44,279 nucleotides of DNA, from contig RWJK01000672.1 of NCBI GenBank assembly GCA_004335835.1, forward strand, positions 1 to 44,279, given 5' to 3'. Under the pieces are notes generated by a model. It saw only the letters and a program-made list of their open reading frames with translations. It searched no databases and was not told the origin of the DNA. The DNA is from Scenedesmus sp. ARA3 (Eukaryota > Chlorophyta > Chlorophyceae > Sphaeropleales > Scenedesmaceae). The position numbers were made by a program, and so were the translations under genes. Positions 1 to 11,039 of this stretch are shown here, piece by piece. Each line of letters begins with the position of its first letter. The first letter of the stretch is position 1.

Positions 1-770
1 TTCAAATTTCAACTGTTTAACTTTCATGCTGCAGGACAGCAGCTGAACGCCGCAACCCTGCTGCCAGCCGGAGCACTGAGCATTGCATGCACGGACTGAA
101 CACGTGCCAGGCCAGGCCACCACTACCACTTCATGAAAGCAGCAAAACCAGCCACTGCCAGCATCAACAAGCTTGTGACGTTGCTGCTGCGCAGGCGCTG
201 CATGCACACAATGTGGTCTTCATCTGCTGTTGTCTGGAAAGACAGAACCTAAGAGCCGCAGATGTCCTGCAACCAGTGCACTGCCGCTTGCAGGAGTGCT
301 TGCGACATCCTGCAGAGGCAACGCATAAGCCCACCACACATGTGGCACATGCAACTGCAGCACCCGATGCTCAAAGCATGTACATCCTCTTTGGCCACGA
401 TGCAGCTCACCAGAGATGCACATCACCTCCACCTGCCAGCCAGTTGGCAGCCATGCGAAGATGCTGCTGCCAAACACACCACCACAACCAGCAGACCAGC
501 TGCCTGCACCACCACCCCGCATCACGCCAGGCGCGAGAACACCTGCACGCTGCCGTTGCTGCTGCCCGCGTACAGGTCGTGCGTCACGCTGTTGAACACA
601 ATGTCACTGAACGGCCGCGCCAGCGGGCCTGGCGTGATGTCCGCCATGGGCGCGCCAAAGTCGAACAGCTCCAGGCAGTGCAGCCCCGCCTGGCTGGCCA
701 CAGCCAGGATGTCGCCCCAGGGGCCGGGAGCAATGCGCAGCACAGCCGCGCCCCCGGGCGCTGTTGCTGT
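1..770 (+). repeat. Left arm of 770-bp terminal inverted repeat
   Basis: Positions 1-770 equal the reverse complement of 43510-44279: base i pairs with 44280-i with no net indel. Identity was checked by eye at both ends, and the translations of both arms in several frames are identical. The outermost bases are TTCAAATTTCAACTGTTTAA. The arm holds the last 249 bp of the WD40 coding exon (770 down to 522) and 521 bp of its downstream flank. Identity stops inside the exon at a CAGCAACAG-type simple repeat. No transposase or classical transposon terminus is visible. It may be a real inverted duplication or an assembly product. Confidence 0.97.
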
Positions 771-2503
771 GTGCAGCGGGGAGCCTGGCCGCCGCAGGTC
801 CCACAGCAGCACGCTGCCGTCCATGCTGGAGCTGGCCAGGCGGTCGTCGCTGACCAGGCACAGCCCCGTGACGGGCTGGCTGTGGCGCAGCATGCGCAGC
901 GCGGGCGCGTTGTTCTGCGGCGGCACCTTCAGGTCCCACCTGCAGGCAGCGTGGCAAGGCGGCGCAGCGCAGCACAGCTGAACTGTGTGCTGGTGGTTTG
1001 GCGCTTGCAGGAAAGCAATGCATGCACGGCTTGCAGTTGCGGCACCCAGCCTCGGGCAAGGCTTGTTACAGCTTGCAGGAGCGACTGTGGTTTGCTTGTA
1101 GCGCGGTGCGCGTAGCAGCAGCACAGCAAAGGAGCCACTGTTGTGCAGGCTGAATCATAATAGGACACAAGAGCATCAAGCATGCCCCATTGCCAGCCGC
1201 AGCTGCCGCCACTCACAGGTGCACGGCTCCGTTGGCTGCGCCGCTGACCAGGCTGCAGCTGCCCTCAATGGCGCTGCGGTGCAGGCAGGTGACCACGCTG
1301 CCCGGGTGCGCCACAAAGTGGAAGGTGGCGTCGTGCAGCACGCTGTGCGCTCTCACGCCCGCCTTGGCCTCAAACACCAGCAGCCGCTCGCCATACGAGG
1401 CCACGATGCTGCTGCGCAGCCCTGGGGTCATGCCGTGCACAGACACCACCTGCACCCCACAAGACGAAACAGGCCGCAGCAACACCCAGCAGGTAACTTC
1501 ATGCGGACGACAAAGCAGCAGCAACGTAAAAGCCTGCAACCGGGTGCCATGTGCTTTGTAGACTGAGCTGATTCACCTGCAGGTGACACCTAGAATTTGA
1601 ACGCCCAGCTGTGCCAGCGCAAGGCAGCTGGCTCCTCACACGGCTGTAGGCACTGGATGCAGCAGCGCTGCAGGCTGTCCCTGCCAGGCTCACCTGCTGC
1701 ATGAGGCGCTGCGAGGTGGCAGGCCTGCCAGGTGGCGGCGCAAACTGGTAGCGCAGCGCCAGCAGGCCCAGCTGCAGGGACATATCACAGCGGCAGCATG
1801 CAGCAGCAGGCTGATGCGTGGTTAGACACACAAAAAACGCCCCAGAGGAGGAAGCAGTGTGCTTTTAGATGTGCGTGGCTGTCTCCTCGCACAGCCCTGA
1901 AGCAGGCATGCATTGCTGCTGCTTGCAGGTACCACTGGCCTCCCAAATCCGCCCCGCCATGATCATTCTTCAACCCCAGCATGCATTTGGGTTGACAGAC
2001 AGAAGCATAACTGCGCAGCCGCTCCCACCTCTGCGTCCAGGCTGTGCACGCTGATGCACTCGCCCTTGGAGGAATGCGCTGCAGCGCCAAACAGGAACTT
2101 GGTGGCGGGCTCCAGCACCAGCTTGCTGCACGCCACGTCCACGGCCTGAGAGTGCATGCACTGCAGGCGCAGAGGCACGCACGCAGCATTGCAGAGAGCA
2201 TCAGTGGTTGATTGTTGAGTCCCAGTGGATGGTGCAGCTGGTAGCACCAGACAGAGACACACAATCACTCAAGAGTTGCGGCAAAATTCACAACATGCAC
2301 TGCAGGCAAAATTCACAACATGCACTGCAGGCAAAATTCACAACATGCACTGCAGGCAAAATTCACAACATGCACTGCAGGCAGCTCCCAGCAGGGCTGA
2401 CCCCAGCTTGTTGCAGGGCCACTCACCAGCAGCGCCATCTCCGTGGCGTCTGTGCCCCTGTTGGTCTCCCACAGGTTGAGCGTGCCCTGGCTGCCTGACA
2501 CCT

Positions 2504-2534
<31 letters not shown>

Positions 2535-3956
2535 TGACGATGAACACTGCTCACAGCACCATACTGGTGTGGAATGCATGCATCATTGTTCAAAGCAGCA
2601 CACCCTGATCATCAGATCAAGCATCCATACATCAAGCTGTGATCACGCCACCTGTACAAGCTTCATGGAGCAGCAACAACACAGCCAAGCAAACATGCAA
2701 CTCACAACATGCACCGCAGACCTCCAAGCTGTTGCGCAAAGCATGGCCCACTAGCCTCATCAAAACTGCAGCAATCCGCTCACCAGCCAGCCCGCATGGC
2801 CGTCCCCGCCAGGCAGGCCAGGCAGCGACTGTGCATACGCCAGCGCAGTCACAGGCTTCTTGTCATGATCCTCGGGCTCAGTGGAGAAGCAGTGCCGCCA
2901 GCGCGACGCAGCAGCTGAGGCTGCTGTTGACACTGTTGACGCTGCTGGCGTGCTGTACGGCTGTGCAGTTGCAGGCGCCTGGGGTGGACCCCATGGGCTG
3001 GCTGCTGCCGCCAGCTGCTGCTGCCGCTGCTGCTGCTGAGGGGGTGGCTGCTGCCGCTGCTGCTGAGGTTGCGGCTGGTAGGCTGGCTGCGGCTGCACGA
3101 CCGGCACCTGCACTGCAGGCACTGGAGCGCGCTGCTGCTGTGGCTGCTGCTGCTGGTACACTGGGCGCAGCTGCAGCTGTGGCTGTGGCTGCGGCTGCAT
3201 CATAGGCTGCTGTATTGGCTGCTGCATTGGTGCTCGCGGCTGCGGCTGTGGCTGCTGGTACATGGGCTGCAGCTGGGGCTGCTGCATTGGTGCTGCTGCT
3301 GGCACCGGCACTGGCTGCTGCACCACAGGCAGTGATGCTGGCCTGCAGTTCAGCACAAAGTCGCTTGGTTATGAAGTGTGCCTAGAACAGCACACCTTCC
3401 TTGAAAGGTGCAATTTGCAGGTGAATAGCAGACTGCTGGTACGCCTATGTGCCAGAATGACGAGCGCATGCCAACACACTACTCCAGTGCGAGCGCCCAA
3501 ACACTGCAGCAGTGGCATGCTGCCTGCCACACATATGCAGCAAGCGGGTGCTGCGCGACTCCCTTGCCTGTGGGAACTCTTTGATTGTACAGGCACTTGC
3601 TTACCCAACAGAGCTGTATAGCACTTGGCTGTCCTGTAACTATTGGATCAACTCTGAACACCGCACATATGCACCCACCTGGGCTGCGGTACGCTCAGTG
3701 CTGCGGGTGGCGGAGCACTCACAGGTGCTGCGATTGGCACTGCTGGTGGCGCTGCACGCGCTGCTGCTGTGGGTGCCTGTGCTGCTGCTGCTGCTGCGGG
3801 CTGGGCATTGGCTGCCAGTGCCAGCTGCTGCATCTGGTTGGTTGCTGCTGACACTGAGGGTGCAGGCCTGCCCGTGGTGAGCTCTGCCAGTGCGGCCTTG
3901 AGCAGGTCGACTGTCTGCTGCAGCTCACCCCGCTCCAGTACCAGCGTAGCTGCCAT
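522..3956 (-). CDS. Gln/Pro-rich WD40-repeat protein, 590 aa, 7 exons
   Basis: Minus-strand exons: 3956-3679, 3342-2784, 2501-2427, 2160-2029, 1771-1694, 1449-1217, 939-522. They sum to 1773 nt, and all introns are GT..AG, most ending CTGCAG. The ATG at 3956 opens a short helical segment (LERGELQQTVDLLKAALAEL, about residues 7-26), possibly a coiled coil. A Gln/Pro-rich region follows at about residues 95-190. A WD40 propeller then runs from about residue 240 to the end, with blade signatures such as GWLVSGSQGTLNLWE, LVSGAANGAVHLWDL, LASSSMDGSVLLWDLRRPG and LYAGSSNGSVQVFSRL. WD40 propellers are protein-binding scaffolds; the partner is not readable here. An ATG 45 nt upstream (4001) is in frame and could be the start. 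No TTACA (reverse of TGTAA) occurs in 1-521, so the poly(A) site may lie outside. The last 249 bp lie in the inverted repeat. Confidence 0.85.
2281..2380. repeat. 25-bp minisatellite, 4 perfect units, in a WD40 intron
   Basis: Four identical tandem 25-bp units lie in the third intron (2426-2161) of the WD40 gene. Read on the gene strand, each unit contains GCCTGCAGTGCATG, the same 14 bases that form the true acceptor of exon 4 at 2160. The array therefore presents extra acceptor-like cores upstream of the real one. Confidence 0.95.
2502..2531 (-). repeat. (CTG)n tract abutting a 3' splice site (WD40 exon 3)
   Basis: On the gene strand this is an uninterrupted run of about ten CTG units whose last unit merges into the CAG of the acceptor before exon 3 (2501). 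It takes the place usually held by a polypyrimidine tract. Confidence 0.85.
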
Positions 3957-4696
3957 CCTGCCACCTCGAGGAGGGGCAGACGGAATCGCCACCCACCCCA
4001 TGATGTTTACTGCGTGTTCAAGGCAGGCAAAGCGCTGATCTAAGCGATCGAGGAATAGAGTGCTGCACCCTCTTGGAAGGCCTGATCACGTAAATGTGCA
4101 CGCTTGGAATGCTCGTGCGCTACGTGATTGATCAGCTCAATTCTTGGCTTCAACCAGTTGAAGCTCGGCTGGAAAGGAACGAACGTCGCACCCGCAACCA
4201 AGGGTGCAACTTCAGGTCGTAAAGCCTGCATGTGTGCCCTGACAAGAGCTGATGTGGGCACAAGCCCCTGCTAAAGGAACACTCGAAATTGTGACAGCAG
4301 TGCCTGATCAGTGACAGTGCTGCAGCGGCAGTGGCTGTGGGCAGTACTTAGCAGTACACGCCACCACAAGCAGTACATACCAGCATCAACATTGAACATG
4401 TTGAACACGCTACACAAAACTGCAGGTCACACAGACGAAAGTTACAGTCAACAACTGAAACAGCTTCCATCCAGCCTCCAAGTCGTGTTGAGGGCTGTCA
4501 CTGCCGCTGCCAGCAAATCCTTCACGCAGCCCACTCAGAGCATCAGGAGACTTTGGCGGAGGTCTCTTGGTTCAGCATTGTATTCAATTGGTACAGCATT
4601 GCTTCAGGGTGTGTGAGTGTGCATTGCCTGTATAAATCCATCATATTACACAGGCAACATGCACTGCATGATGTCACAGCCACCACACGCCAGCCT
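3957..4696. other. Intergenic, F-box 3' flank to WD40 5' flank
   Basis: This 740-bp stretch lies between two minus-strand genes. It should hold the 3' end of the F-box gene and the promoter of the WD40 gene. A 73-codon ATG ORF at 4040-4261 (-) has no recognisable domain and I do not call it. No clear TATA box is visible. Confidence 0.6.
4646..4650 (-). promoter_or_regulatory. TGTAA poly(A) signal of the F-box gene
   Basis: TGTAA on the minus strand, about 47 nt past the F-box stop codon. TGTAA is the established near-upstream polyadenylation signal of chlorophycean nuclear genes. Confidence 0.6.
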
Positions 4697-5834
4697 TCAA
4701 CCACCTCCCAGCGCTGCCATCATCTCCTGCATAGCATCTCCTACTTGATACGCACTGTCCTGCTCCGCTGTTCCATCAACCTGCTGCTGCTGTTTCGTCC
4801 CATACAGGCCGTGCAGCGCAGCCCAGGTGAGATTCAACTTGAGCAGAGGCGGCTGCGTCACTCCTGCAGGAGCAGGCTCCGCATCAACCATCAAGCCATT
4901 TTCCCACAGCGACCCATCCACACCATCCACCAGGAAGTGCAGCATGTGCACAGTGCGCTCGTGCCTGACGCTGCTGCCCGCAGCAGCAGCGCCTGGTGCG
5001 GCTGCTTGCGCTGCCTGCGCTGCTGCCTGCGCCGCAACTGCAGCATCGCCCTGCTGTGCATTAGGTGGAAGCACAATACAGGGCTCCCGGGTGTGCCAGC
5101 TGACAAGCTCCTTGGCCCACACCTCAACGCCAGCCCTGCACAGAGCAGCGCCATTCGCGTGTACTTTTTACGTAAGCGTGACAGGCCGCAGCTGACTCGG
5201 GACAGGCCACAGCTGACTCGTGCAGAGGCTGCGATCGAGCAGCGACGTGAGCTGCTGCAACATGGCGCTCTGCAGCAGCAGCTGAGCTGGTATGCAGCAT
5301 GTTGCCGCCACTAGCATGCAGAGCTTGCACGGTTGCGACGGCGTGATTCTCAGACGGTGTGACGGTGTCCATCCTGCTCACCTGCCCATGAGCAGAGTGC
5401 CGCTGCCATCAAACAGGGCAAAGTCAACCATGAACTGACAGCAGGACAGACGTAGCAGCAGCAGCAGCAGCAACAGCAGCGCTCAGGTTGAGTGCAGCTT
5501 CCCATGCGCACAGTGCGCATAAGCAGCTGCCCGTGTGCGTGACTTACCAGAGCACCGCATGTAGCGCCTCAAGCAGAGTTGCTGAATGCAGGCAACAGAG
5601 GCTGGCAAACACAGCTGTAACATCCAGCGGGCACTGCATGACATGACCTGCAGCAGAGCTCGCAGCCCTGCTGCATGTATGGCAGCTGCAGTGCTCACCT
5701 CATCTCGCCCAAGCAGCTGAAGCAGCACATCAGCAGCACTGAGAAGCGGCAGCCCGCTCCTGCTGTTGCCGCCGCCGCGTATGCGCTCCCTCCCCAGCAG
5801 CAGCAGCTCGCAGTCCTCCTCCTCTGGCCTGAGG

Positions 5835-5876
<42 letters not shown>

Positions 5877-6307
5877 CTGGCACCTGGCCAAGCACAGCTG
5901 CTGTTCTTGCCACTGCTGGGATCATTCAAAGCAACCAGCACAGACTGCTGCCGTGCCTCAAACGCAAGCTTCTGCGCAGCCAGGCCAGCAATGGCCAGTG
6001 GGGCCACACAGCTGCCCAGCTTGGCACCACCCTGTAGCTGGCACACGTCCAGCTGCAGCCACAGCGCAGCGCTGCGCCTGGCTGCAAGGTGGCAAGCAAT
6101 GGCAGGCATGCTGCCGAGCACCGGCAGCGCAGGCAGCAGCAGCTGCTGTGGCAGCTGCCACGGCAGCACCTGCAGCAGCTGCTCATAGTGGATGTACACA
6201 AGCATGCGCAGCTTGGGCGGCTGCTGCTGCTGCTGCTGCTCTTGCTGCTCAGTTGGAGGGGTAACAGTGGCGGCACCATGAAAGCCGCTACCATCAGCAG
6301 CCGGCAA

Positions 6308-6338
<31 letters not shown>

Positions 6339-7927
6339 CAACCGCCTGGCTGCACATCCCAGGGCAGCTGCTGCATGTTAGCCTGCCTGTCGACTCCATC
6401 CTCCTCTGCCTGGTCCCACGCGTAGAAGCCTGTCTTGTGGCTCTGCAGCAGGATCTCCATGTCATCGTCTGCAATGGCGAAGGGCGCTGCGCAGGCCACA
6501 TCAAACCAGCCGCAGGGGCCCAGCGCCTGAACCGCACCCTCCTGCAGGACGACATGCATAGGCAAAGGCAGGGATCCGGGCAGGACAGTGGTGGGTTGAA
6601 GTATTGCTGCAGCAGTGGCGCAGTGCCTTGAGGCCACAGCAGCAATCAGCACCAGCAGAGCAACACTGCTGCAGAAGCTCTAAAGCAGCTCAAGTAGTGA
6701 CGGTCAGGCAGACCAGCCACAGACTGCAATGCGGGGCAGGTGCATGCATGTGCATGCATGTAACTACCAGAGCCTGCTGCACCTGCCGCAGCTGCCTGCC
6801 CGTCTGTTGTTTCAAAACGCACCAGCAGCTCCTTGTCCGCCGCCTCTGCAACCTTGCTGTCCTGCTTGAGTGCTGCTGGCAGGTTGAAGCGCACCCAGCA
6901 GCTCTGCTCCTGCTGCTGCACCTGCACGCAGCCACAGCACCAGCCGCTGCTGCCGCCAGCCAGCGCCTCAAGACTCAGCGGCAGAGGATAGCCAGTGAGG
7001 GTGAGCAGGGCACTGCTGCTGCAACCACCTGCAGCATAACCAGCTGCTGTGGTGTGTGCTGGTGCTGCCTCCTCAGGCTGCTGCTGCTGCCCCTGGCCGC
7101 TGTCACTGGCCCTGTCACCTTCTCTGCTTGAGCCTGCTGTTGCTGCTGCTGTTGCTGTTTGAGGTGACTGCTGCATCCGTATCATGAGCCTCCAAGCAGA
7201 GATGCTGGCCATGGCTGTGTGGAAGCGAGCCAGCAGCGCCTGATGCTTGCAGCTGGGCTGCAGCTGCATCAGCATCAGCACCACAGCGCAACACAACATC
7301 AACTGCATTGTCGCCTTCAGAAGATGCTCACTGAAGGCAGGGCACCTGTCCTTATCTGCCTGCAATCTTGCTGCAATGAAATGCGTTTGATGCCAGCCAG
7401 TGTGACATCACTCAGCACAATGAGCCGTGCATGGTGGGCTTGGCTTGCTGTGCAGATGGAAGAGGTAAAAGTCCACAGCAACTGAGTGCTGGGCGCGCCA
7501 TTGCATGCCGGCAGCGTGACACGCCTGACAACTCAGAACATGCATGTGCTCACCGCGCTGTTCTTGAAGACCTGCTTGAGCCTGGCTGGTGCTGCTGCTG
7601 CCATACACGCAGGCTCATCCTTCACTGCCTGCTGGGCCTGAGAACAGGTAGACTCTAGCTGGCGTGCCTGCTGTAGCTGGTGATGGTGGCTTGCGAGCAT
7701 CGAGTAGTGCTGCAGCATGGCTGGGCGGTAGAACTGTTGTGAGAGCTGCACTTGCCACAGCCCATCTTCTGCTGCAAGTGTGCGCCATGAGCGGCACACA
7801 CAGCTGCAGCTGCACAGCGAGTGACTGCAGGCAGCGCAATAAGGAGTCAGCAGCTGCCACTGAGCTGTTGTGCCTGCCTGTTTTCTGCTGACGGCTTTCC
7901 TAATGTTTCTAGATGTGATTTTAATGC

Positions 7928-7970
<43 letters not shown>

Positions 7971-8131
7971 CTGCTGCTGCTGCTGCTGCTGCTGTGATGT
8001 TGGTACCACTGCACTTTCCGCTGCTGTCAGCAGTCACCAGATGATGCTCACCAGTCCAGGTAACTGAAAACGCTTCTCAAGGCATCCTGTGGCAAGCAGG
8101 GATCCTGAAGTACATCATCATTATCATCCAT
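4697..8131 (-). CDS. F-box protein, 746 aa, 6 exons
   Basis: Minus-strand exons: 8131-8052, 7824-7554, 7257-6768, 6606-5699, 5434-5382, 5135-4697; total 2241 nt. Exon 1 is short: it starts MDDNDDVLQD and enters the F-box at once. Spliced, residues 13-52 give LPQDALRSVFSYLD, then CVCRSWRTLAAEDGLWQ, the canonical F-box core that binds Skp1 in SCF ubiquitin ligases. The remaining ~690 residues should recruit substrate. They have no LRR, Kelch or WD repeats that I recognise, several Gln runs (one from the CTG tract 5834-5875), and a conserved-looking tail (about residues 600-700) with VDFALFDGSGTLLMGR and WAKELVSWHTREPCIVLPPN. The donor of exon 3 could be 6783 instead of 6768; both keep phase 1. 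The exon 4 acceptor was chosen to satisfy that phase. The long CAG run at 7929-7994 is intronic in this model. Confidence 0.82.
5180..5221. repeat. 21-bp direct repeat x2 in an F-box gene intron
   Basis: Two adjacent 21-bp units (5180-5200, 5201-5221) begin GACAGGCC and differ at a few positions. They lie in the intron between the last two F-box exons. Confidence 0.85.
5834..5875. repeat. Coding CTG/CAG microsatellite (poly-Gln)
   Basis: A run of about fourteen CTG units on the plus strand is read as CAG on the minus strand. It encodes about 13 consecutive Gln in exon 4 of the F-box gene. Confidence 0.9.
7929..7994. repeat. Intronic CTG/CAG microsatellite in the F-box gene
   Basis: Two CTG runs are separated by one GGTGCTG interruption. 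On the gene strand they read as CAG and would give poly-Gln if translated. The spliced F-box is continuous only if they are removed, so they are placed in intron 1 (8051-7825). Confidence 0.85.
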
Positions 8132-8469
8132 GCCTAGGCAAGCCAGTTACTGCAGATGCCACCTGTGCTACAGCAAAGGTGTTCACACGTTTGCCTCTGG
8201 GTGGATGCATGCAACGATGCATCACGTGTAACTCAAATGCGTTCCTTTTTACCACCTTGCATCAACCAAACACGGGCACAGCAGCCCTCGCACGTGGCGT
8301 AGTGAGAAGTAACAGTGGTTCTTCCAGACGCAGCGTACCACTGGTCCCTGAGGGACCTCATATGACGGGAGCAGCCGCCTGCTACATCACACTGTGATTG
8401 TAGTCTACACAACTTTGCCTCTGCACTAAACTCACAACTCTTCATACACCTTCACTTCAGCGCGCAAAC
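8132..8469. promoter_or_regulatory. 338-bp divergent promoter region, F-box / ELIP-like gene
   Basis: The start codons of the minus-strand F-box gene (8131) and the plus-strand ELIP-like gene (8470) are 338 bp apart, so both promoters and 5' UTRs must fit here. No convincing TATA box is seen on either strand. Shared regulation is an inference. Confidence 0.5.
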
Positions 8470-10322
8470 ATGCAGCTGCAGACTCGCGCATTCGTTGCCT
8501 CTGCTAAGGCCCCTCTGAGCCGCAGGGTGGCCATTTGCAGGGTAAGCAATCGCTTGTTGCGCGTTTGCAGCGATCAACGAGCCCAGGCGCTGACAAACGC
8601 CTACTACGGCAAATGGTGGTTGCCGCAGGTTGCTGAGTCTGAGGCTCCCGCAGCTGCAAAGGCAACAGTCACACAGCCTGCTGCAGCTGGCACGCCTGCC
8701 AACGTCGCAGAGCTGCCCAAGCCTGAGTGAGTGGCTCAGGACAGCCAGCAGCCGGTCAGCGTCCACATGCTCCGGTTTTGATGCCATTTCAGCTGCGAAC
8801 AACACACAGCAACGCATTCTGATGGCATGAGCAGCTGCATGTATGGATGCTCTGCTGTGTGCGAGCAATTGGCTTGCTGTTGACTCTCATCGTACTGCTG
8901 CTGTACGCATCATCGCTGCAGGTGGGTGCCAGAGGCTGTGCTGCCTGCAGTGGAGTTCCTGAACAGGACAGACTTCAAGCTGCAGGACTGGGACTTCTAC
9001 AAGGTGCGGGCTGCCTGGCATGCTGCCCGCTGGCTGTTGTTCCTGCACCCGCTTGAGCATCCAGCACACTTTATTGATCCAAGACACGCAATTGCTGCCT
9101 TGGTTTACTGGAATTAAAATTGAAAGCAATGCGTGATATGCATTTACTGTGTATAGATATGTCGTTTTGCGTGGTCCGGGACACAGCAGTGCCTGCGTGA
9201 AAGCCCGTGAATAGGCGTCAAGGCCACATGGCACTGCTGATGACCAAATCTAGGCTACTCTTACCCACTTTTACTGTCGCTTGCTTTTGCTGTCGCTCTG
9301 TGCAGAGCAATCTGCAGCAGTATGTGGAGAACAAGTATGTGACTGAGTCCACCGGCTTCAAGGCCCTGCCCGAGATCATCAACGGCCGCGCAGCCATGCT
9401 GGGTGAGTGTGTGGCCAATGCAGCGCCAGCTGATGCTGATGCTGCTGATGAACAGTTGCTGGTCAGTGCGCAGGCATGGCAATGCATGCTGTGCATTGCA
9501 GCACCTGATGCAACACCTTAGCTGCTGGCATGAGGCATGTTCACGCTGCACATCTACATCAATTGGCAACTGCGTATGGCTTGTGTTCGCCTCATTCCTG
9601 CTGCTGCTCTCCTGGTGCACACGCAGGCTTTGTGGCTGGCGCCAGCGCGGAGATCCTGGGCGCCGGCCCCCTGCTGCTGCAGCTGTCCAAGTACCCTCAG
9701 CCGGTGCTGGCCGTGATGCTGCTCATCACCGCGGGCTCCATCATTCCCGTGGTCAAGGGCAGCGAGGGCGGCTACCTGCAGAGCCTGCGCGAGACCTACA
9801 CCATCCCTGAGGGCGTGTTCACCGAGTCGCTGGTGAGGCCGCGCTGCTGCTGCTGTTGCTTACTTCAGCTGCTGGCAACGTATTGCAATTATGACGTGTG
9901 TGGCTCTGCATCACGGTTGCTGCAAGCACTGTGCATATCGCACGGGGAGGAAGGACGAGGACAGGGGAGTGATGGTTGTGTTGCAGTGGGGGACAGGGCT
10001 GTGCTGGTGGGGTCATGTGGCGGATGTTGCCTTCCTCTTCACCACATTGAGTTTGTAATGTATTATCGCAGCTAGGCTTCGTTAGCTCTCTTGCTGCCAT
10101 CACAGTGTGATAAACAGCAGCTGCTTGAACTAGAGGACGGCATGCAGACACCGCTGGGATCCTCCCTGTTATCTTGGTTCTTGGTTGCTGTTGCTGAGGA
10201 GCTGCCTTGCCACCTGCTCTGCTTCTGCGCTGCTGCAGGAGCGCGTGCACGCCCGCCTGGCCATGGCTGGCGTGGGTGCCATGGTGCTCATCGAGCTGCT
10301 GAAGGGCAGTGCGCTGCTGTGA
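8470..10322 (+). CDS. ELIP-like three-helix LHC-family protein, 241 aa, 5 exons
   Basis: Exons: 8470-8726, 8922-9003, 9306-9402, 9627-9832, 10239-10322; total 726 nt. The N-terminus (MQLQTRAFVASAKAPLSRR) looks like a plastid transit peptide. Helix I has the chlorophyll-binding signature PEIINGRAAMLGFVAGASAE (near residues 136-155). A hydrophobic middle helix, QPVLAVMLLITAGSIIPVV, follows. Helix III, ERVHARLAMAGVGAMVLIEL, again carries an ExxxxR motif, and the protein ends LLKGSALL. Two chlorophyll-binding helices flanking a non-binding one are typical of early light-induced proteins, thylakoid proteins that bind pigment and protect against excess light. A soluble segment of about 90 residues between transit peptide and helix I (WVPEAVLPAVEFLNR and onward) is longer than in most ELIPs. 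LIL3 or another LHC-like subfamily is an alternative. Confidence 0.87.
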
Positions 10323-10926
10323 GCAGCGGCACGCCTTCGAGCGTTGGCGATAAGGCTCAACAGCAGCTGTTGACACAGTTGCTACGATTGGTGCTTCTGT
10401 AGGCAGGACAAACTTACTCATGAACTCATGAGCATTTGCGTGGGTGGCTGTGGTTATATTCGGACAGCTGGGCATGCCAGGCAGCGTGATGCAGCAGTGG
10501 CACTCCATGCCCCGATGATTATCGCTTTGACAATGAAAAGTGTGCAGTCGTGTTGTGTCGGCATATGGTTTGCTGTGCAGCTGGCACATACATTGCACAC
10601 AGTCTTTTCTTCAATGTACCCTTCCTGTTGTCCAGCATGGCAATGCACGCTGCTCAGCTGGCTGTTGTGAACGCGCGGCAGCACATGTGACAGGGGTTGT
10701 AGCCAGGAGTTTGCCTGCTGGATCTGCAGTATGAGGCATGTTGCAGGCTGAGATGTGCGCATGCATCACAGCTGCGACATGCGCGGCGCATCTAGCCATG
10801 GAGGGCTAGCATTGAGTGAGGGTGAAGGAGCAGGCTGCTGCTTCACAGCGAGAGGTGTTTGTGCATGAGTGATTAAGTGTTTATTGAGTTACCAATAAGC
10901 CAGGCATTGTGGATTGTAGATGTCTG

Positions 10927-10931
10927 TGTAA
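10927..10931 (+). promoter_or_regulatory. Candidate TGTAA poly(A) signal, ELIP-like gene
   Basis: This is the first TGTAA I see downstream of the ELIP-like stop at 10322. The implied 3' UTR of about 600 nt is long but not unusual for chlorophycean algae. Confidence 0.4.
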
Positions 10932-11039
10932 CGAGAGAGGTCTGAATGTACTCAAGGTGGACGCGCTGTGGGGGTGTGGATTGCAGTGATTTCAGCATGG
11001 CTACCAACACCTGTCACCTTGCGGAGATCAGGTCAACTG

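Noticed and set aside
87..1115. Long plus-strand ORF of 342 codons over the left repeat arm
   Set aside because: It is the antisense shadow of the WD40 terminal exon plus flank; its His/Cys/Gln-rich translation has no domain.
2639..3205. 188-codon Ala-rich plus-strand ORF
   Set aside because: It is the antisense of the Gln-rich WD40 exon 2: CTG/GCT triplets translate as Ala or Leu in other frames.
7533..8009. Poly-Gln protein of 158 codons on the minus strand
   Set aside because: The Gln run lies in intron 1 of the F-box gene; the F-box is only complete when 8051-7825 is spliced out.
8541..8570. A 29-bp intron (GTAAGC..TTGCAG) in ELIP-like exon 1
   Set aside because: Too short for the introns seen here, and removal shifts the frame away from the conserved downstream sequence.
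8452..8868. Minus-strand ORF starting MASKPEHVDADRLL, at first taken as an F-box start
   Set aside because: It overlaps the ELIP-like exon 1 antisense. The real F-box start is the 8131-8052 exon, which joins in phase.
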